From Flavobacteriales bacterium (GTDB taxonomy: Bacteria > Bacteroidota > Bacteroidia > Flavobacteriales > Schleiferiaceae): a stretch of DNA of 64,000 bases. Shown here in pieces: positions 34,534-43,774 of this stretch (its first letter is position 1; each line of letters opens with the position of its first letter). The DNA is taken from contig CP051243.1 in the NCBI GenBank assembly GCA_017795025.1, forward strand, positions 1,054,001 to 1,118,000, read 5' to 3'. Under the pieces are notes generated by a model. It was not told the DNA's origin. It searched no databases and saw only the letters and a program-made list of their open reading frames with translations. Position numbers and translations under genes: made by a program.

Positions 34534-35133
34534 ATGATAACGAGTAAAATTCAGGCTCTTATTGAGAAGGAAATTGAAGCTATTCGCAATATTCCAATCG
34601 ACGGAGTAATTGAGAAGGCCATTGATTTAATTCATCAGCAGGTCCACGAAAAGAATGGTAAAGTAGTGGTTTCGGGAATGGGTAAAGCTGGTCAAATTGG
34701 TATCAACATTGCCACCACCCTTAGCTCAACTGGCACCCCAGCCATCTTCCTCCACCCTAGTGAGGCGCAGCATGGCGATTTAGGTATGGTTCAAAAAGAT
34801 GATGTTCTCATTTTGATCTCCAATTCGGGAAAAACCCGTGAGATCATTGAACTCGAATATTTGGTTAAAAATTTATACCCTGGAATTAAGATCATTGGTT
34901 TAACCGGCCATCCTGATGGAAATTTAGCCCAATTTTCGGATGTAGTACTTCTCACTGGGAACCCCAAGGAAATTTGCCCCTTAGGGCTTACCCCCACCAC
35001 TTCTACTACAGTAATGACCGTTGTAGGTGATGTATTGGTTACCCAACTTATGGAGCGCATTGGTTTTAGTAAAGAAGAATACGCCAAAAGACACCATAGT
35101 GGTTACCTTGGCGATAAAGCACGAAAAAAATGA
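34534..35133 (+). CDS. kdsD: D-arabinose-5-phosphate isomerase, SIS-domain-only form
   Basis: First step of KDO synthesis: ribulose-5-phosphate to arabinose-5-phosphate. The 199-residue protein has the SIS fold with KVVVSGMGKAGQIGINIATT, LHPSEAQHGDLGMV, ILISNSGKTREI and CPLGLTPTTSTTVM, and ends in KRHHSGYLGDKARK. The second half of Escherichia coli KdsD, two CBS domains (about 120 residues), is missing, as in some Bacteroidota and plant-like short forms. The stop overlaps kdsA by four bases, and kdsA in turn overlaps kdsC: three consecutive steps of one pathway. Confidence 0.93.
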   Translation: MITSKIQALIEKEIEAIRNIPIDGVIEKAIDLIHQQVHEKNGKVVVSGMGKAGQIGINIATTLSSTGTPAIFLHPSEAQHGDLGMVQKDDVLILISNSGKTREIIELEYLVKNLYPGIKIIGLTGHPDGNLAQFSDVVLLTGNPKEICPLGLTPTTSTTVMTVVGDVLVTQLMERIGFSKEEYAKRHHSGYLGDKARKK

Positions 35134-35906
35134 AGTTTACCCTTATAGCAGGTCCTTGTGCCATTGAAGACCGTGACTTAGCCTTTTCTATAGCCCGTGA
35201 GGTTAAAGCGATTTGCGAGGACTTGGACATCCACTATATCTTTAAAGGAAGCTACCGGAAGGCCAATCGTTCTCGCTTGGACTCCTTCACCGGGATTGGC
35301 GATCAAGAGGCCTTAGAAATCCTTAAAGAAATTGGTCAAGAATTAAAGGTTGAAACCATTACCGATATCCATGAAAGTCATGAAGCAGCGGAGGCGGCCA
35401 AATACGTTGACCATCTTCAAATACCTGCTTTTCTTTGTCGACAAACCGACCTATTAATCGCCGCCGGGGAAACCGGAAAAGGGGTGAATATCAAGAAAGG
35501 TCAGTTTCTCTCTCCCGAAGCCATGAAGTGGCCAGTTGAAAAAGTGAAAAGCACTGGTAATACTAAAGTTTGGGCTTGTGAAAGAGGCGTTACCTTTGGC
35601 TATTCCGACTTAATTGTAGACGCAACCAGTATTAGTAGAATGAAAGAATTGGGGGTTCCTGTTATTATGGACTGTACCCATTCTGTTCAAAAGCCAAATC
35701 GTACCGAAGGGGTTACCGGTGGCGACCCTAAACTGATAGAGACCATTGCCTTGAGTGCAATTGCAACTGGGGCGGATGGCTTTTTTATCGAAACTCATCC
35801 CGAACCTCATACTGCACAGAGCGACCCCTATACCATGCTCGAGCTTAGCAAGCTTCGTGGAATACTTGAGAAGTGTATGAAAATTCGCAAAGCCCTCCAA
35901 GCATGA
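35130..35906 (+). CDS. kdsA: 3-deoxy-8-phosphooctulonate (KDO-8-P) synthase
   Basis: Condenses arabinose-5-phosphate with phosphoenolpyruvate to KDO-8-phosphate for the LPS inner core. The 258-residue TIM barrel starts IAGPCAIEDRDLAF and carries FKGSYRKANRSRLDSFTG, KGQFLSPEAMKWPVEK, RGVTFGYSDLIVD and the HPEPHTAQSDP phosphate loop. The Cys10 in AGPCAIE is the metal-binding position, so this appears to be the metal-dependent class. Its stop TGA overlaps the ATG of kdsC. Confidence 0.97.
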   Translation: MKFTLIAGPCAIEDRDLAFSIAREVKAICEDLDIHYIFKGSYRKANRSRLDSFTGIGDQEALEILKEIGQELKVETITDIHESHEAAEAAKYVDHLQIPAFLCRQTDLLIAAGETGKGVNIKKGQFLSPEAMKWPVEKVKSTGNTKVWACERGVTFGYSDLIVDATSISRMKELGVPVIMDCTHSVQKPNRTEGVTGGDPKLIETIALSAIATGADGFFIETHPEPHTAQSDPYTMLELSKLRGILEKCMKIRKALQA

Positions 35907-36571
35907 CCGATTACTGGGATAACCTAAGGGCCAACTTACATTACTTGCAAAGGACCATTTCTCCAACGCACCGCCTGTATGCAACTATAGAGCGGTTTTC
36001 TCGAGGAGCGAGTCTCGAGGTGTTTGATTTGTTTCGCATCGCTGAAGAAACCGGTTATCCTGCCGAAGTACTATTTAAAAAACGCATCGACCTACCGCCC
36101 AAAAAGGTGAAAATGCTGGTAATGGATTGTGATGGCGTTTTAACCAAAGGGGAAATGGTGGTTAGCACGGATGGCGAGCATACCAAAATCTTTAATGTTA
36201 AAGATGGAATGGGTATTAAGCGCTGTGAGCAAGCCGGTGTAATTACCGGAATCTTGTCGCACGGACATTCTACTGGTGTGGTTGAAGCCCGGGCCAAGCA
36301 ATTGGCTATCCCCGAAGTATATGTGGGGAAAACAGCAAAATTGGAAGTTATCGGCAAATGGTGGGCTAAGCATCAAATTTCTCCCGAAGAAACGGCCTAT
36401 ATCGGGGATGATATTAATGATATACCTGTCCTTGAAGCCGTAGGAGCCGCTTTTGCTCCGGCTGACGCAGTGGAAGAAGTTTTACTATTACCGGGAGTAC
36501 AGGTCCTTTCAAAAAAAGGAGGCGAAGGTTGCATTCGAGAAATGGTGGATAAACATCTTTTAATCGACTAA
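35903..36571 (+). CDS. kdsC: KDO-8-phosphate phosphatase with an N-terminal extension
   Basis: Dephosphorylates KDO-8-P to KDO. HAD type C0: nucleophile motif VMDCDGVLTKG (two Asp), NVKDGMGIKRCEQAG, SHGHSTGVVEARAKQL and GDDINDIPVL. The ATG at 35903 overlaps the kdsA stop (ATGA). The 222-residue product is longer than typical KdsC (about 180) because of an extra helical segment of about 55 residues before the HAD domain (DYWDNLRANLHYLQRTISP through DLFRIAEE); I do not recognise it. Last gene of the KDO set; four bases overlap the convergent EamA gene. Confidence 0.93.
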   Translation: MTDYWDNLRANLHYLQRTISPTHRLYATIERFSRGASLEVFDLFRIAEETGYPAEVLFKKRIDLPPKKVKMLVMDCDGVLTKGEMVVSTDGEHTKIFNVKDGMGIKRCEQAGVITGILSHGHSTGVVEARAKQLAIPEVYVGKTAKLEVIGKWWAKHQISPEETAYIGDDINDIPVLEAVGAAFAPADAVEEVLLLPGVQVLSKKGGEGCIREMVDKHLLID

Positions 36572-37422
36572 GCGATTGTCCTCGACCTACCTTGGGCCCA
36601 TAGGCCTGCGCTCAAAATGAGTAGACCACCCAAAATGGTTTTCATTTCTGGGATCTCATAAAACAAAAATACACCGGCAACAATCCCGTAAACAGGCTCC
36701 AAAGCGGCAATTAGAGCGGCTGTTTTAGCTTGTATCCACTTTAAGGAAGCAATAAAAAGGGCGTGAGACAAGGCTGTAAAAATTGTGCCTAGCACTAAAA
36801 GTAGTTGCCAGTCCTGAGTCGTAACCATGCTAATTGAGCTCATGATAAAGGGGCTTAGCGCCACACAGGCTAATAAATCTTGATAAAAGGCAATTTCCAC
36901 CGCATTATAATCCTTGACTAATTTTCGATTTAAGATTGCCAGGACAGCGAAACTTAAGCCCGATAGTAAACCCCATATAACTCCATTTAAATCTGGAGCG
37001 TTAAAATCCCATGGAACAATAAAGGCTGTTCCTAAGAAGGATAAAGAAACCAAAAGACCATCTAGCCTGCTCAAGGGCATCTTGTCGACCATGGCTTCTA
37101 ATAGAAGGGTAAACAATGGGAAGCTCGCGAAACTTAATAGGGCTAAGGCAATGCTTGTTTCTTGGATAGCTTTAAAAAAACTAAACCAATGAAAAGCTAG
37201 GACCAGGCCCAAAATCGCACTATGCCTCAAAAAGATCAGCTTGGGCAGCTCGAATTTCCGCTTTCGAAACAGTAGGATTGGAAGAAAGGCTAAACTGGCA
37301 AAAGCAACTCTCCCCCATACAATCATTAATGGTGAGAGATTAATCCAACGACCAAACAAGCCTGCCAGTCCAAAAAGCGCGACAGCTAGATGTAAGCTTA
37401 CAAAGGCTCGAGACCGATTCAA
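36568..37422 (-). CDS. EamA/DMT-family transporter
   Basis: 284 residues, ten predicted membrane helices formed from two EamA repeats (first repeat ends with LSFLGTAFIVPW; second begins with GVIWGLLSGLSFAVLAI). DMT transporters export metabolites or amino acids; the substrate is not evident. It follows the DUF4442 gene by eight bases on the same strand, so the pair is probably one transcript. It overlaps the kdsC stop by four bases in convergent orientation. Confidence 0.85.
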   Translation of the reverse strand: MNRSRAFVSLHLAVALFGLAGLFGRWINLSPLMIVWGRVAFASLAFLPILLFRKRKFELPKLIFLRHSAILGLVLAFHWFSFFKAIQETSIALALLSFASFPLFTLLLEAMVDKMPLSRLDGLLVSLSFLGTAFIVPWDFNAPDLNGVIWGLLSGLSFAVLAILNRKLVKDYNAVEIAFYQDLLACVALSPFIMSSISMVTTQDWQLLLVLGTIFTALSHALFIASLKWIQAKTAALIAALEPVYGIVAGVFLFYEIPEMKTILGGLLILSAGLWAQGRSRTIA

Positions 37423-37430
37423 TTTGAATA

Positions 37431-37937
37431 TTAGACTTTAGTTTTTACGGCTTTCCAATCTTTAATCTGCCAACGCGCAATGGCGGTTGCTACTTGATTT
37501 TCCTCTTGATCAAATACATTTACGGTACAATCAACAAATACCCGATCCGAATTTTCCAAGGGTTCCAAAACCCGATCTTGAAGCCAATCATCATCAATCT
37601 CAAAGCGAGCAATAGCGGCCGACTTAGCCTGATAGTGATAATCCAGATGCAAACTTTTTAGAATGATGCGAAAGCGCTTGGGGTCTAATGTTCCAATAAG
37701 CAGTAAGCCTGAGCTTATTTCGGCTATCGTGGCCATCGCACAAGCGTGGATACCCTTGAGGTGGTTTAAATTCGACTTTCGATATGGAGCCTTAATCTTG
37801 AGGGACTGATTGGAGATATGTTCCACTTTAAAGTGGTGGGAGCGATTAAAGGGCACGAAGCGACGCAAAGCCTGTTCTAAAAAAAACCGATAAAAGCCAC
37901 TGCTCTGAGCCTTATGGTATAATCGACTAAGATCCAT
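37431..37937 (-). CDS. DUF4442 hotdog-fold thioesterase-like protein
   Basis: 168 residues of the DUF4442 family, a hotdog fold related to YiiD/acyl-CoA thioesterases. NHLKGIHACAMATIAEISSG matches the family's conserved helix (GTxHACAxxxLAE), and LKSLHLDYHYQAKS, IARFEIDD and ATAIARWQIKDW form the strands. No biochemical role is established for the family; thioester hydrolysis or binding is the inference from fold. Confidence 0.82.
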   Translation of the reverse strand: MDLSRLYHKAQSSGFYRFFLEQALRRFVPFNRSHHFKVEHISNQSLKIKAPYRKSNLNHLKGIHACAMATIAEISSGLLLIGTLDPKRFRIILKSLHLDYHYQAKSAAIARFEIDDDWLQDRVLEPLENSDRVFVDCTVNVFDQEENQVATAIARWQIKDWKAVKTKV

Positions 37938-38000
37938 ATTAAGATTTACAACGAAGATACAACTTGATGCGCTTTGGGAGGAATAGCTAATTTAGGCCCA

Positions 38001-38840
38001 ATGAAATCCTACCTGTTATTCCTTTTGCAAAATAGCTCCCGTTATGAAGATTTAGGCGAGCCCCGTTTTGAAGGTGCCTTGGGAGTAGTTATGGCTTCCA
38101 TGGCCATTTTTATGCTATTTGTTTTACCCTCTTATTGGCTATGGAATGGGATTTGGGCAAATTACCCTCCATATTTACGCGCACCCTATCGTCAGTTTTT
38201 GCGTGAGCTCCCCTTCTACAGAAGGTTGCAGCCTAAACAAAAGAAATCCTTCGAGCGAAAAGTACAGCGCTTCATCAATCAAAAACAGTTTATCTCGAGA
38301 TCTAAAGGTTTACGCATTGATCACCGTAAAAAGGTTTTAATCGCAGGCACGGCCATCGAACTCACCTTCGGCTTTAAGCGCTTTGATTTTGCCCATTTTG
38401 ATAAAATCTTGGTTTACTCCAATGACTATTACTCAAAAATCAGCAAGCGCTACCATCGCGGAGAGGTAGATTTACGCGGGTATATCGTTTTATCCTGGGC
38501 CGCCTTTGAAGAAGGAAATGCAAATCGGAGTGATGGCATCAATTTGGGAATTCATGAGCTGGCCCATGCAGTAAAATTGGAGAATAAGATTACCAATCGG
38601 AATTATCGCTTTATAAGTAAACCCGACTATCGCATGTTTTATAATGCCTATAAAGCCTTTGCCGCTACCGCAGATGAACCCGGTGCATTATTGCGGAGCT
38701 ATGGCAAAACCAATATCCATGAATTCTTCGCAGTATGCTGCGAGAACTTCATTGAACGTCCACAAGAGTTTGAAGATCAAATGCCGAAACTCTACGCTTT
38801 AATGTGTAAAATGCTAAGAATGAATCCGCTGCGGATTTAA
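38001..38840 (+). CDS. MtfA-like zinc peptidase (M90), membrane-anchored
   Basis: From ATG 38001 the product has 279 residues with one N-terminal membrane segment (GVVMASMAIFMLFVLPSYWLW). The core matches MtfA: RVQRFINQKQF-like start, IVLSWAAFEEGN, LGIHELAHAVKLENK with the zinc motif HELAH, DEPGALLRSYGKTNIHEFFAVCCENF, where the Glu of the HEFFA/E helix completes the site. MtfA is a cytosolic Mlc-interacting peptidase in E. coli; here the anchor suggests a different setting. It converges on amt with a four-base overlap. Confidence 0.85.
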   Translation: MKSYLLFLLQNSSRYEDLGEPRFEGALGVVMASMAIFMLFVLPSYWLWNGIWANYPPYLRAPYRQFLRELPFYRRLQPKQKKSFERKVQRFINQKQFISRSKGLRIDHRKKVLIAGTAIELTFGFKRFDFAHFDKILVYSNDYYSKISKRYHRGEVDLRGYIVLSWAAFEEGNANRSDGINLGIHELAHAVKLENKITNRNYRFISKPDYRMFYNAYKAFAATADEPGALLRSYGKTNIHEFFAVCCENFIERPQEFEDQMPKLYALMCKMLRMNPLRI

Positions 38841-40120
38841 TCGTTTAATACCTCCCCATGTTGACTCGCATCGAGGCCCTTTAACTCTTGCTCGGGGGTA
38901 ACGCGTAAAGGAATCATCGCATCTACCAATCGGTATAGTATATAGGAACCACCAAAGGTGAAAATAGCGGTAATAACCAAAGCTAGAATATGGTAAAGGA
39001 AGGTGGAGAATTCACCGCTTGTTAATCCTACTTCTTTGGTAAAAACGGCAGTTAAAAGCATTCCCACAATACCTCCAATTCCATGACTGGGGAAAACATC
39101 CAAGGTATCGTCTAATTCCCGGGCATTCTTGTATCTAATCGCAAAATTACTGGTTAAGGAGGCGATGAAGCCAATAAAAATAGACTCCCCCATAGTCACA
39201 AACCCAGCGGCCGGAGTTATAGCAACTAAGCCCACGATGGCGCCAATACTTGCACCAAGAGCCGACATTTTTCGATTCTGGAAACGATCGTAAAAAATCC
39301 AAGCAATCATTCCGGCGGCCGAAGCCAAATTGGTATTAGCAAATGCTGCTACTGCATCTGCATTAGCACCTAAGGCTGATCCGGCGTTAAAGCCAAACCA
39401 TCCGAACCAAAGTAAACCGGTACCTAGGATTATAAAGGGCACATTAGCTGGTTCATGTACTTTTTGCTTTCGTTTTCCCAAATAAAGGGCGCCTGCAAGG
39501 GCTGCAAAACCAGCCGACATATGAACTACCGTGCCTCCAGCAAAATCCAATACGCCCCAATTTCTAAACAAACCATCGGGATGCCAAGTCATATGAGCCA
39601 GAGGCGCATAAATGATGAGGGTGAAGAATACGATAAATAAGATATAAGCCCGAAAGCGAATGCGCTCTGCAAAGCTACCCGTAATTAGGGCCGGAGTGAT
39701 GATGGCAAACTTTAACTGGAAAAGAGCAAAAAGTAAAAATGGGATGCTATCCGCGAAATCAGGATTAGGAGCTAGTCCTACTCCCTCAAAATTGAAAAAG
39801 GTTAAGGGGTTACCTATGATGCCGTACCAGCTTTCACCAAAACACAAACTAAAGCCAATCAAAACCCATAAAATCGAAACCACTCCCAAGGCCACATAAC
39901 TTTGAAGCATCGTTGATATCACGTTTTTCCGGCTCACCATACCGCCATAAAAAAAGGCTAATCCAGGTGTCATCAACAATACAAAGGCCGAAGCAACGAG
40001 CATCCATGCTGTATCGCCATGATCAATTGCTTCCGATCCGCTAAAATCATAATCCACACTAAATACCAAGGAAAGTAAAACAAGCGCGCTGAGAATGATG
40101 AAATTTAACTTTCGTCCCAT
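38837..40120 (-). CDS. amt: Ammonium transporter
   Basis: 427 residues, 11 to 12 membrane helices with a cleavable-looking first helix (MGRKLNFIILSALVLLSLVFS). Motifs: AFFYGGMVSRKNVISTML, the pore twin-histidine regions VHMSAGFAALAGALYLGKR and DVFPSHGIGGIVGMLLTAVF, and LLWFGWFGFNAGSALGAN. It takes up ammonium as NH3/NH4+. No glnB/glnK lies beside it, an unlinking of the usual pair. It is divergent from the M1-like gene across a 198-base, AT-rich gap. Confidence 0.97.
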   Translation of the reverse strand: MGRKLNFIILSALVLLSLVFSVDYDFSGSEAIDHGDTAWMLVASAFVLLMTPGLAFFYGGMVSRKNVISTMLQSYVALGVVSILWVLIGFSLCFGESWYGIIGNPLTFFNFEGVGLAPNPDFADSIPFLLFALFQLKFAIITPALITGSFAERIRFRAYILFIVFFTLIIYAPLAHMTWHPDGLFRNWGVLDFAGGTVVHMSAGFAALAGALYLGKRKQKVHEPANVPFIILGTGLLWFGWFGFNAGSALGANADAVAAFANTNLASAAGMIAWIFYDRFQNRKMSALGASIGAIVGLVAITPAAGFVTMGESIFIGFIASLTSNFAIRYKNARELDDTLDVFPSHGIGGIVGMLLTAVFTKEVGLTSGEFSTFLYHILALVITAIFTFGGSYILYRLVDAMIPLRVTPEQELKGLDASQHGEVLND

Positions 40121-40306
40121 GAAATCATTTTTAACGAAAATAGCTCAATTTGATAAATAGACAAAAAATTTAATGCATACCCCTGTTTAAAATGGGGGTT
40201 AATCGTGATATTTTAATAATAATCAAATACTACCCCTTAATAAAATAGGGCTTTAGTGTATTCTAATTAAAGTAATGATGGGGCTTTCTCATCAATTTGG
40301 CACAAC

Positions 40307-40314
40307 TATCTTTG
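40307..40314 (+). promoter_or_regulatory. -7 promoter element (TATCTTTG), almost touching the start codon
   Basis: An exact TAnnTTTG match whose last base is only five bases before ATG 40319, so transcription should begin at or within a few bases of the start codon. This predicts a leaderless or near-leaderless mRNA. Confidence 0.6.
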
Positions 40315-40318
40315 CGAG

Positions 40319-43066
40319 ATGAAGGCTAAACTCGCAGTTCTTTGGGGCCTCATTCTAATGCCCCTATTCAACTTTGCGGCTAACCATAAAATTATATGGG
40401 ATGGGAAGACATTTACGGCTCATTACACAGAAGTCGTAAGTCCCGAAAAAGCGAGGCAGTCTTTAAGTATTCATTTTCCCTTGCAAGCTTACCTTGACAA
40501 GAATTCCTTTCTTAATGATCAACTTAGAGAGTTTCAAGATCCAGATTTGCACTTCGCCAGTGAGGAAGAGCTAGCGCAATTAGAGATTATCCAATTAAAG
40601 GTAAATGGCAAACCCATTAGCCATCAGCTTGATAGCGAGTTTTTAGCCATCCCCAAAAATTCTGAGGAAGGGATTCGTATCGAAATCGAATATCGCTTTC
40701 AAATGCCAGAGGCAAAGTTTACCGGTAATGGTCGCTTAAAAGAAGAATTGCGCCTGATTGATATCTTACCGCGATTGTATTCTTCATCTGAAAAGGCACA
40801 GCCACAAAGCTATTACTATGATATCGCCAAGACCAAGGAAAACTACTATGTTGAATTGGATATGCCCGAGGAATGGGCGGCAGTATCCAATTTAAAGCAT
40901 CGAAAAGCAAAGAACGGAAACTGGGTGTTTGAAGGTGAGGCCCGTCAGTTTCAACTGTTTCTATCCAAAAGCTGGTATAGTTATGAGCTGGAGGAAGGGA
41001 TAAACTTGATTCTTCCCCAGGCAGACGAAGGCTTTAAGCTAAATTTCGAACTGGCCTTAAAGGAGTTGGGAAATTTCTTTAAAAATGAACTCGATCAAGA
41101 TCTTAGCAAAAATCGAAGTTATCTATTTCTCGATGATAAGAAAGGGGAATATCAGAGTGCGGGCCTTATTAGCCTGGAGCGGCCTAAAAAATGGGATGAT
41201 TTACGCATTGATTTAGCGCAAGCAATCGCAGAGTCTTTCTTCCGTTACACCCTAAATACCAATGGTTGGCAGAACCCCTGGATGGCAAGAGGGATACCCT
41301 ATTACTACAAGTATCATTTTATTGAAGAAAATTATCCTCAAAAGCGCTGGATTCCTTTTCAAAGCCCGATTTTAAATGGACTCTTTGGTTTCGATGCTTT
41401 TGACTTTGGCTATCAAAACCGGTTTTTATTTCTCTTTTTACAAAGGCAGGGATTGGATCAAGCAATGTCGGCACCGGTCGATTCTCTTTCGCGACTTAAT
41501 TACGAGGCGATTAGTCAGGCGAAATCCTATTTAAGTTTAAGCCACTTAAGGGCCTACACCGGCGACAAAGATTTTAAAAGGGCGCTAAGAAGATTCTATC
41601 ATGAATATGCCGAAAAGACTGGTCCTGAGGAGTTAAAGGCCTCCTTTGAGTTTTACAGCCCCAAGCCTTTGGACTGGTTCTTTGAAGACGTGATTCAGAC
41701 GGCGGAGATTTACGACTATCAACTGAAATCGATAGACTATTGCGCAACTGTAAGCACCGCAACTGTTTATAATAGTGGGGATTTAGCCATTCCCTACGCT
41801 CTTACGGGCTTTATTGACGGTAAGCCCGTTTTAACGGAATGGTATGCGGGTCATACTGGCGAGAAAAGTGTGCAGATGTATCACTCGGAATATGACAAAG
41901 TGGTTCTTAATGCTCATTTGAGACATGCAGAATATCGCCAAAAGAACAATATCGTTTACAACCGCTGGCTATTCCCGAGAGCCGAGCCCTTAAGTTTTCA
42001 GTTATATAATAGTTTCGAAGCAGCGGAGGCTAGTCAAGTATTCTATGTCCCAAGCCTCTATTACAACGCCTACGACAAATTCCTGCTTGGAATAAATCTC
42101 TCCAATCGCTCCATTCTAGTGCAAAAACCCTTTGAGTGGTTGGTGGTGCCGGAATACAGTACGGGAACCGGAAAAATTACGGGAACAGCTTCTCTGGCCT
42201 ACAATTGGACCTTGCCCAAAAATGCGCTTTTCCGTCAGGTTAAGTTTGGGGTATACAGTCGTTATAATCACTATGATCGAGATTTAGCCTACTATCGAAT
42301 TTCGCCTTCGATAAACTTTTACATCCGTAAACCCCATCCTCGCAGTCCGTATATTCAATCCTTGCGATTTAGGGCGGTGATTTTAAATCGGGAGCAGGCT
42401 CCAAATCAGACCGAAAACCTCAACCGAATAGAATCGGCCAGTTATTCTGTTTTTAATGCGAATTACCGAATGGAGTACACCTCTCTCCTTAGACCCACCA
42501 TTTTTCGTAGCCACATTGAACTTGGGGGACGCTTTGGTAAGGTCTTCGCCGAATGTGACCAACGATGGATGTTGCCTAATAAGAAATGGTTAATCCTAAG
42601 GGGCTTTGCAGGTGCCTTCCTTTATAATGACGCGGCGGATGCTGGTCAGTTCGATAACTTTTACAGCTTTGGATTAAGCGGTACGCCCGATTATTTATTC
42701 GATTATTACCTGATCGGGCGCTCTGACCAAACTGGAATTTGGAGCCGACAATTCTTCACAACGGACGGCGGTTTTAAATCTGAAACCCAAGCTTTTGCCG
42801 ATCAATTCCTTTTAAGCAGTAACCTCAGTGTACCCATTATAGGTCCCCTTGGCGCTTTCGCTGATGTAGCCCTATCGGAAGAGCAAATGTATTGGGACTA
42901 CGGTGTGCGGCTTGCACTTTTAACCGATTTCTTGGAGGTCTACTTCCCCATTCAAAATCAAGATCGAAACTTCTACTCTGAAGCAAACTATGCGCAAAAC
43001 TTACGTTTTGTTTTGGACCTTAACCTTGGTAGTATTATTAATCGTTTACGCAGGGGCTACTACTAA
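40319..43066 (+). CDS. Inactive-looking M1-aminopeptidase-like outer-membrane protein
   Basis: 915 residues with a signal peptide (MKAKLAVLWGLILMPLFNFAA). Residues 40-480 follow the layout of M1 aminopeptidases: an N-terminal beta saddle, then a helical domain in which DLAQAIAESFFRYTLNTNGWQNPWMARGIPYYYKY (about 298-332) lines up with the M1 HELAHxWFG...W.N.WL.EGFA.Y helices. The zinc residues are gone: no HExxH, and the distal Glu of EGFA is replaced by R-G-I-P. The C-terminal 330 residues are rich in alternating aromatic strands (YNAYDKFLLGINL, FLEVYFPI, LRFVLDLNLGSIINRLR) and look like a beta-barrel. It should bind rather than cleave. Neighbours give no further hint. Confidence 0.72.
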   Translation: MKAKLAVLWGLILMPLFNFAANHKIIWDGKTFTAHYTEVVSPEKARQSLSIHFPLQAYLDKNSFLNDQLREFQDPDLHFASEEELAQLEIIQLKVNGKPISHQLDSEFLAIPKNSEEGIRIEIEYRFQMPEAKFTGNGRLKEELRLIDILPRLYSSSEKAQPQSYYYDIAKTKENYYVELDMPEEWAAVSNLKHRKAKNGNWVFEGEARQFQLFLSKSWYSYELEEGINLILPQADEGFKLNFELALKELGNFFKNELDQDLSKNRSYLFLDDKKGEYQSAGLISLERPKKWDDLRIDLAQAIAESFFRYTLNTNGWQNPWMARGIPYYYKYHFIEENYPQKRWIPFQSPILNGLFGFDAFDFGYQNRFLFLFLQRQGLDQAMSAPVDSLSRLNYEAISQAKSYLSLSHLRAYTGDKDFKRALRRFYHEYAEKTGPEELKASFEFYSPKPLDWFFEDVIQTAEIYDYQLKSIDYCATVSTATVYNSGDLAIPYALTGFIDGKPVLTEWYAGHTGEKSVQMYHSEYDKVVLNAHLRHAEYRQKNNIVYNRWLFPRAEPLSFQLYNSFEAAEASQVFYVPSLYYNAYDKFLLGINLSNRSILVQKPFEWLVVPEYSTGTGKITGTASLAYNWTLPKNALFRQVKFGVYSRYNHYDRDLAYYRISPSINFYIRKPHPRSPYIQSLRFRAVILNREQAPNQTENLNRIESASYSVFNANYRMEYTSLLRPTIFRSHIELGGRFGKVFAECDQRWMLPNKKWLILRGFAGAFLYNDAADAGQFDNFYSFGLSGTPDYLFDYYLIGRSDQTGIWSRQFFTTDGGFKSETQAFADQFLLSSNLSVPIIGPLGAFADVALSEEQMYWDYGVRLALLTDFLEVYFPIQNQDRNFYSEANYAQNLRFVLDLNLGSIINRLRRGYY

Positions 43067-43099
43067 AAAAAGGTTGACCCTAAATGAGCCAACCTTTTT
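43067..43099. terminator. Bidirectional terminator
   Basis: AAAAAGGTTG and CAACCTTTTT form a ten-base stem with A and T tracts on both sides, between the convergent M1-like and barrel genes. Confidence 0.85.
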
Positions 43100-43117
43100 A
43101 ATTTCTTGCGATGCTAA

Positions 43118-43714
43118 CTAATCTGCGAAGAAGCCAAACTTCAAACCTAGTTGTAAATTAGGGCTGCTTAATGCCGTGGAGCCCATATAGGGATTGTTAG
43201 CTCCAGCGACAACCATATAGCCAAGGTTTGCATTTAACTTCATCCATGAAACTATATTGAGCTCCACGCCCACGCTGGGATTAATAACAAAAACTGCATC
43301 ATCAATATCCGCATCCTCCCCTTCTGCTATCCTATCGAACTCAATACCTCCGCCACCAAAAGGAAGGGAGAAATTTAAATGCAGGAGCTTATTGGGTTTA
43401 TGGATATATCCAAGCCAAAGTCCACCAAAGCCAAAGTCTGTATAATGGGGGACATCAAAGCCCAGTACATCAACATCCACAACATGATCTGTCTGTAGAC
43501 TCATCCCAAAGCCTCCAATAAAGAATTTGCCATTTACAATCATTCCGCCACCACCACCGGAATAAAAAGCTAATTGGTTATCCACCTGAGCCATTTGAAA
43601 CAAGGGACCACCAAAGCCTCCAAAGCGATTTCCATCACCAATTAAGGTTTCGGTTTGAGCCTTTAGGCTAAGGCTACCAAGAACAAATAAAAGAGCTAAT
43701 ACTTTTGATTTCAT
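43118..43714 (-). CDS. Small secreted outer-membrane beta-barrel protein
   Basis: 198 residues: signal peptide (MKSKVLALLFVLGSLSLKA), then Gly/Phe-rich strands (RFGGFGGPLFQMAQ, YSGGGGGMIVNGKFFIGGFG) and a C-terminus ending with LQLGLKFGFFAD, like small 8- to 10-strand barrels in Bacteroidota. Function not recognised. It lies downstream of the tail-anchored peptide gene on the same strand, about 60 bases away. Confidence 0.7.
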   Translation of the reverse strand: MKSKVLALLFVLGSLSLKAQTETLIGDGNRFGGFGGPLFQMAQVDNQLAFYSGGGGGMIVNGKFFIGGFGMSLQTDHVVDVDVLGFDVPHYTDFGFGGLWLGYIHKPNKLLHLNFSLPFGGGGIEFDRIAEGEDADIDDAVFVINPSVGVELNIVSWMKLNANLGYMVVAGANNPYMGSTALSSPNLQLGLKFGFFAD

Positions 43715-43774
43715 ATTTCAATAAATTTTCTGGGCTTCCTAAAGCAAACATCAAACCAAAAATAATGGAAAGGA

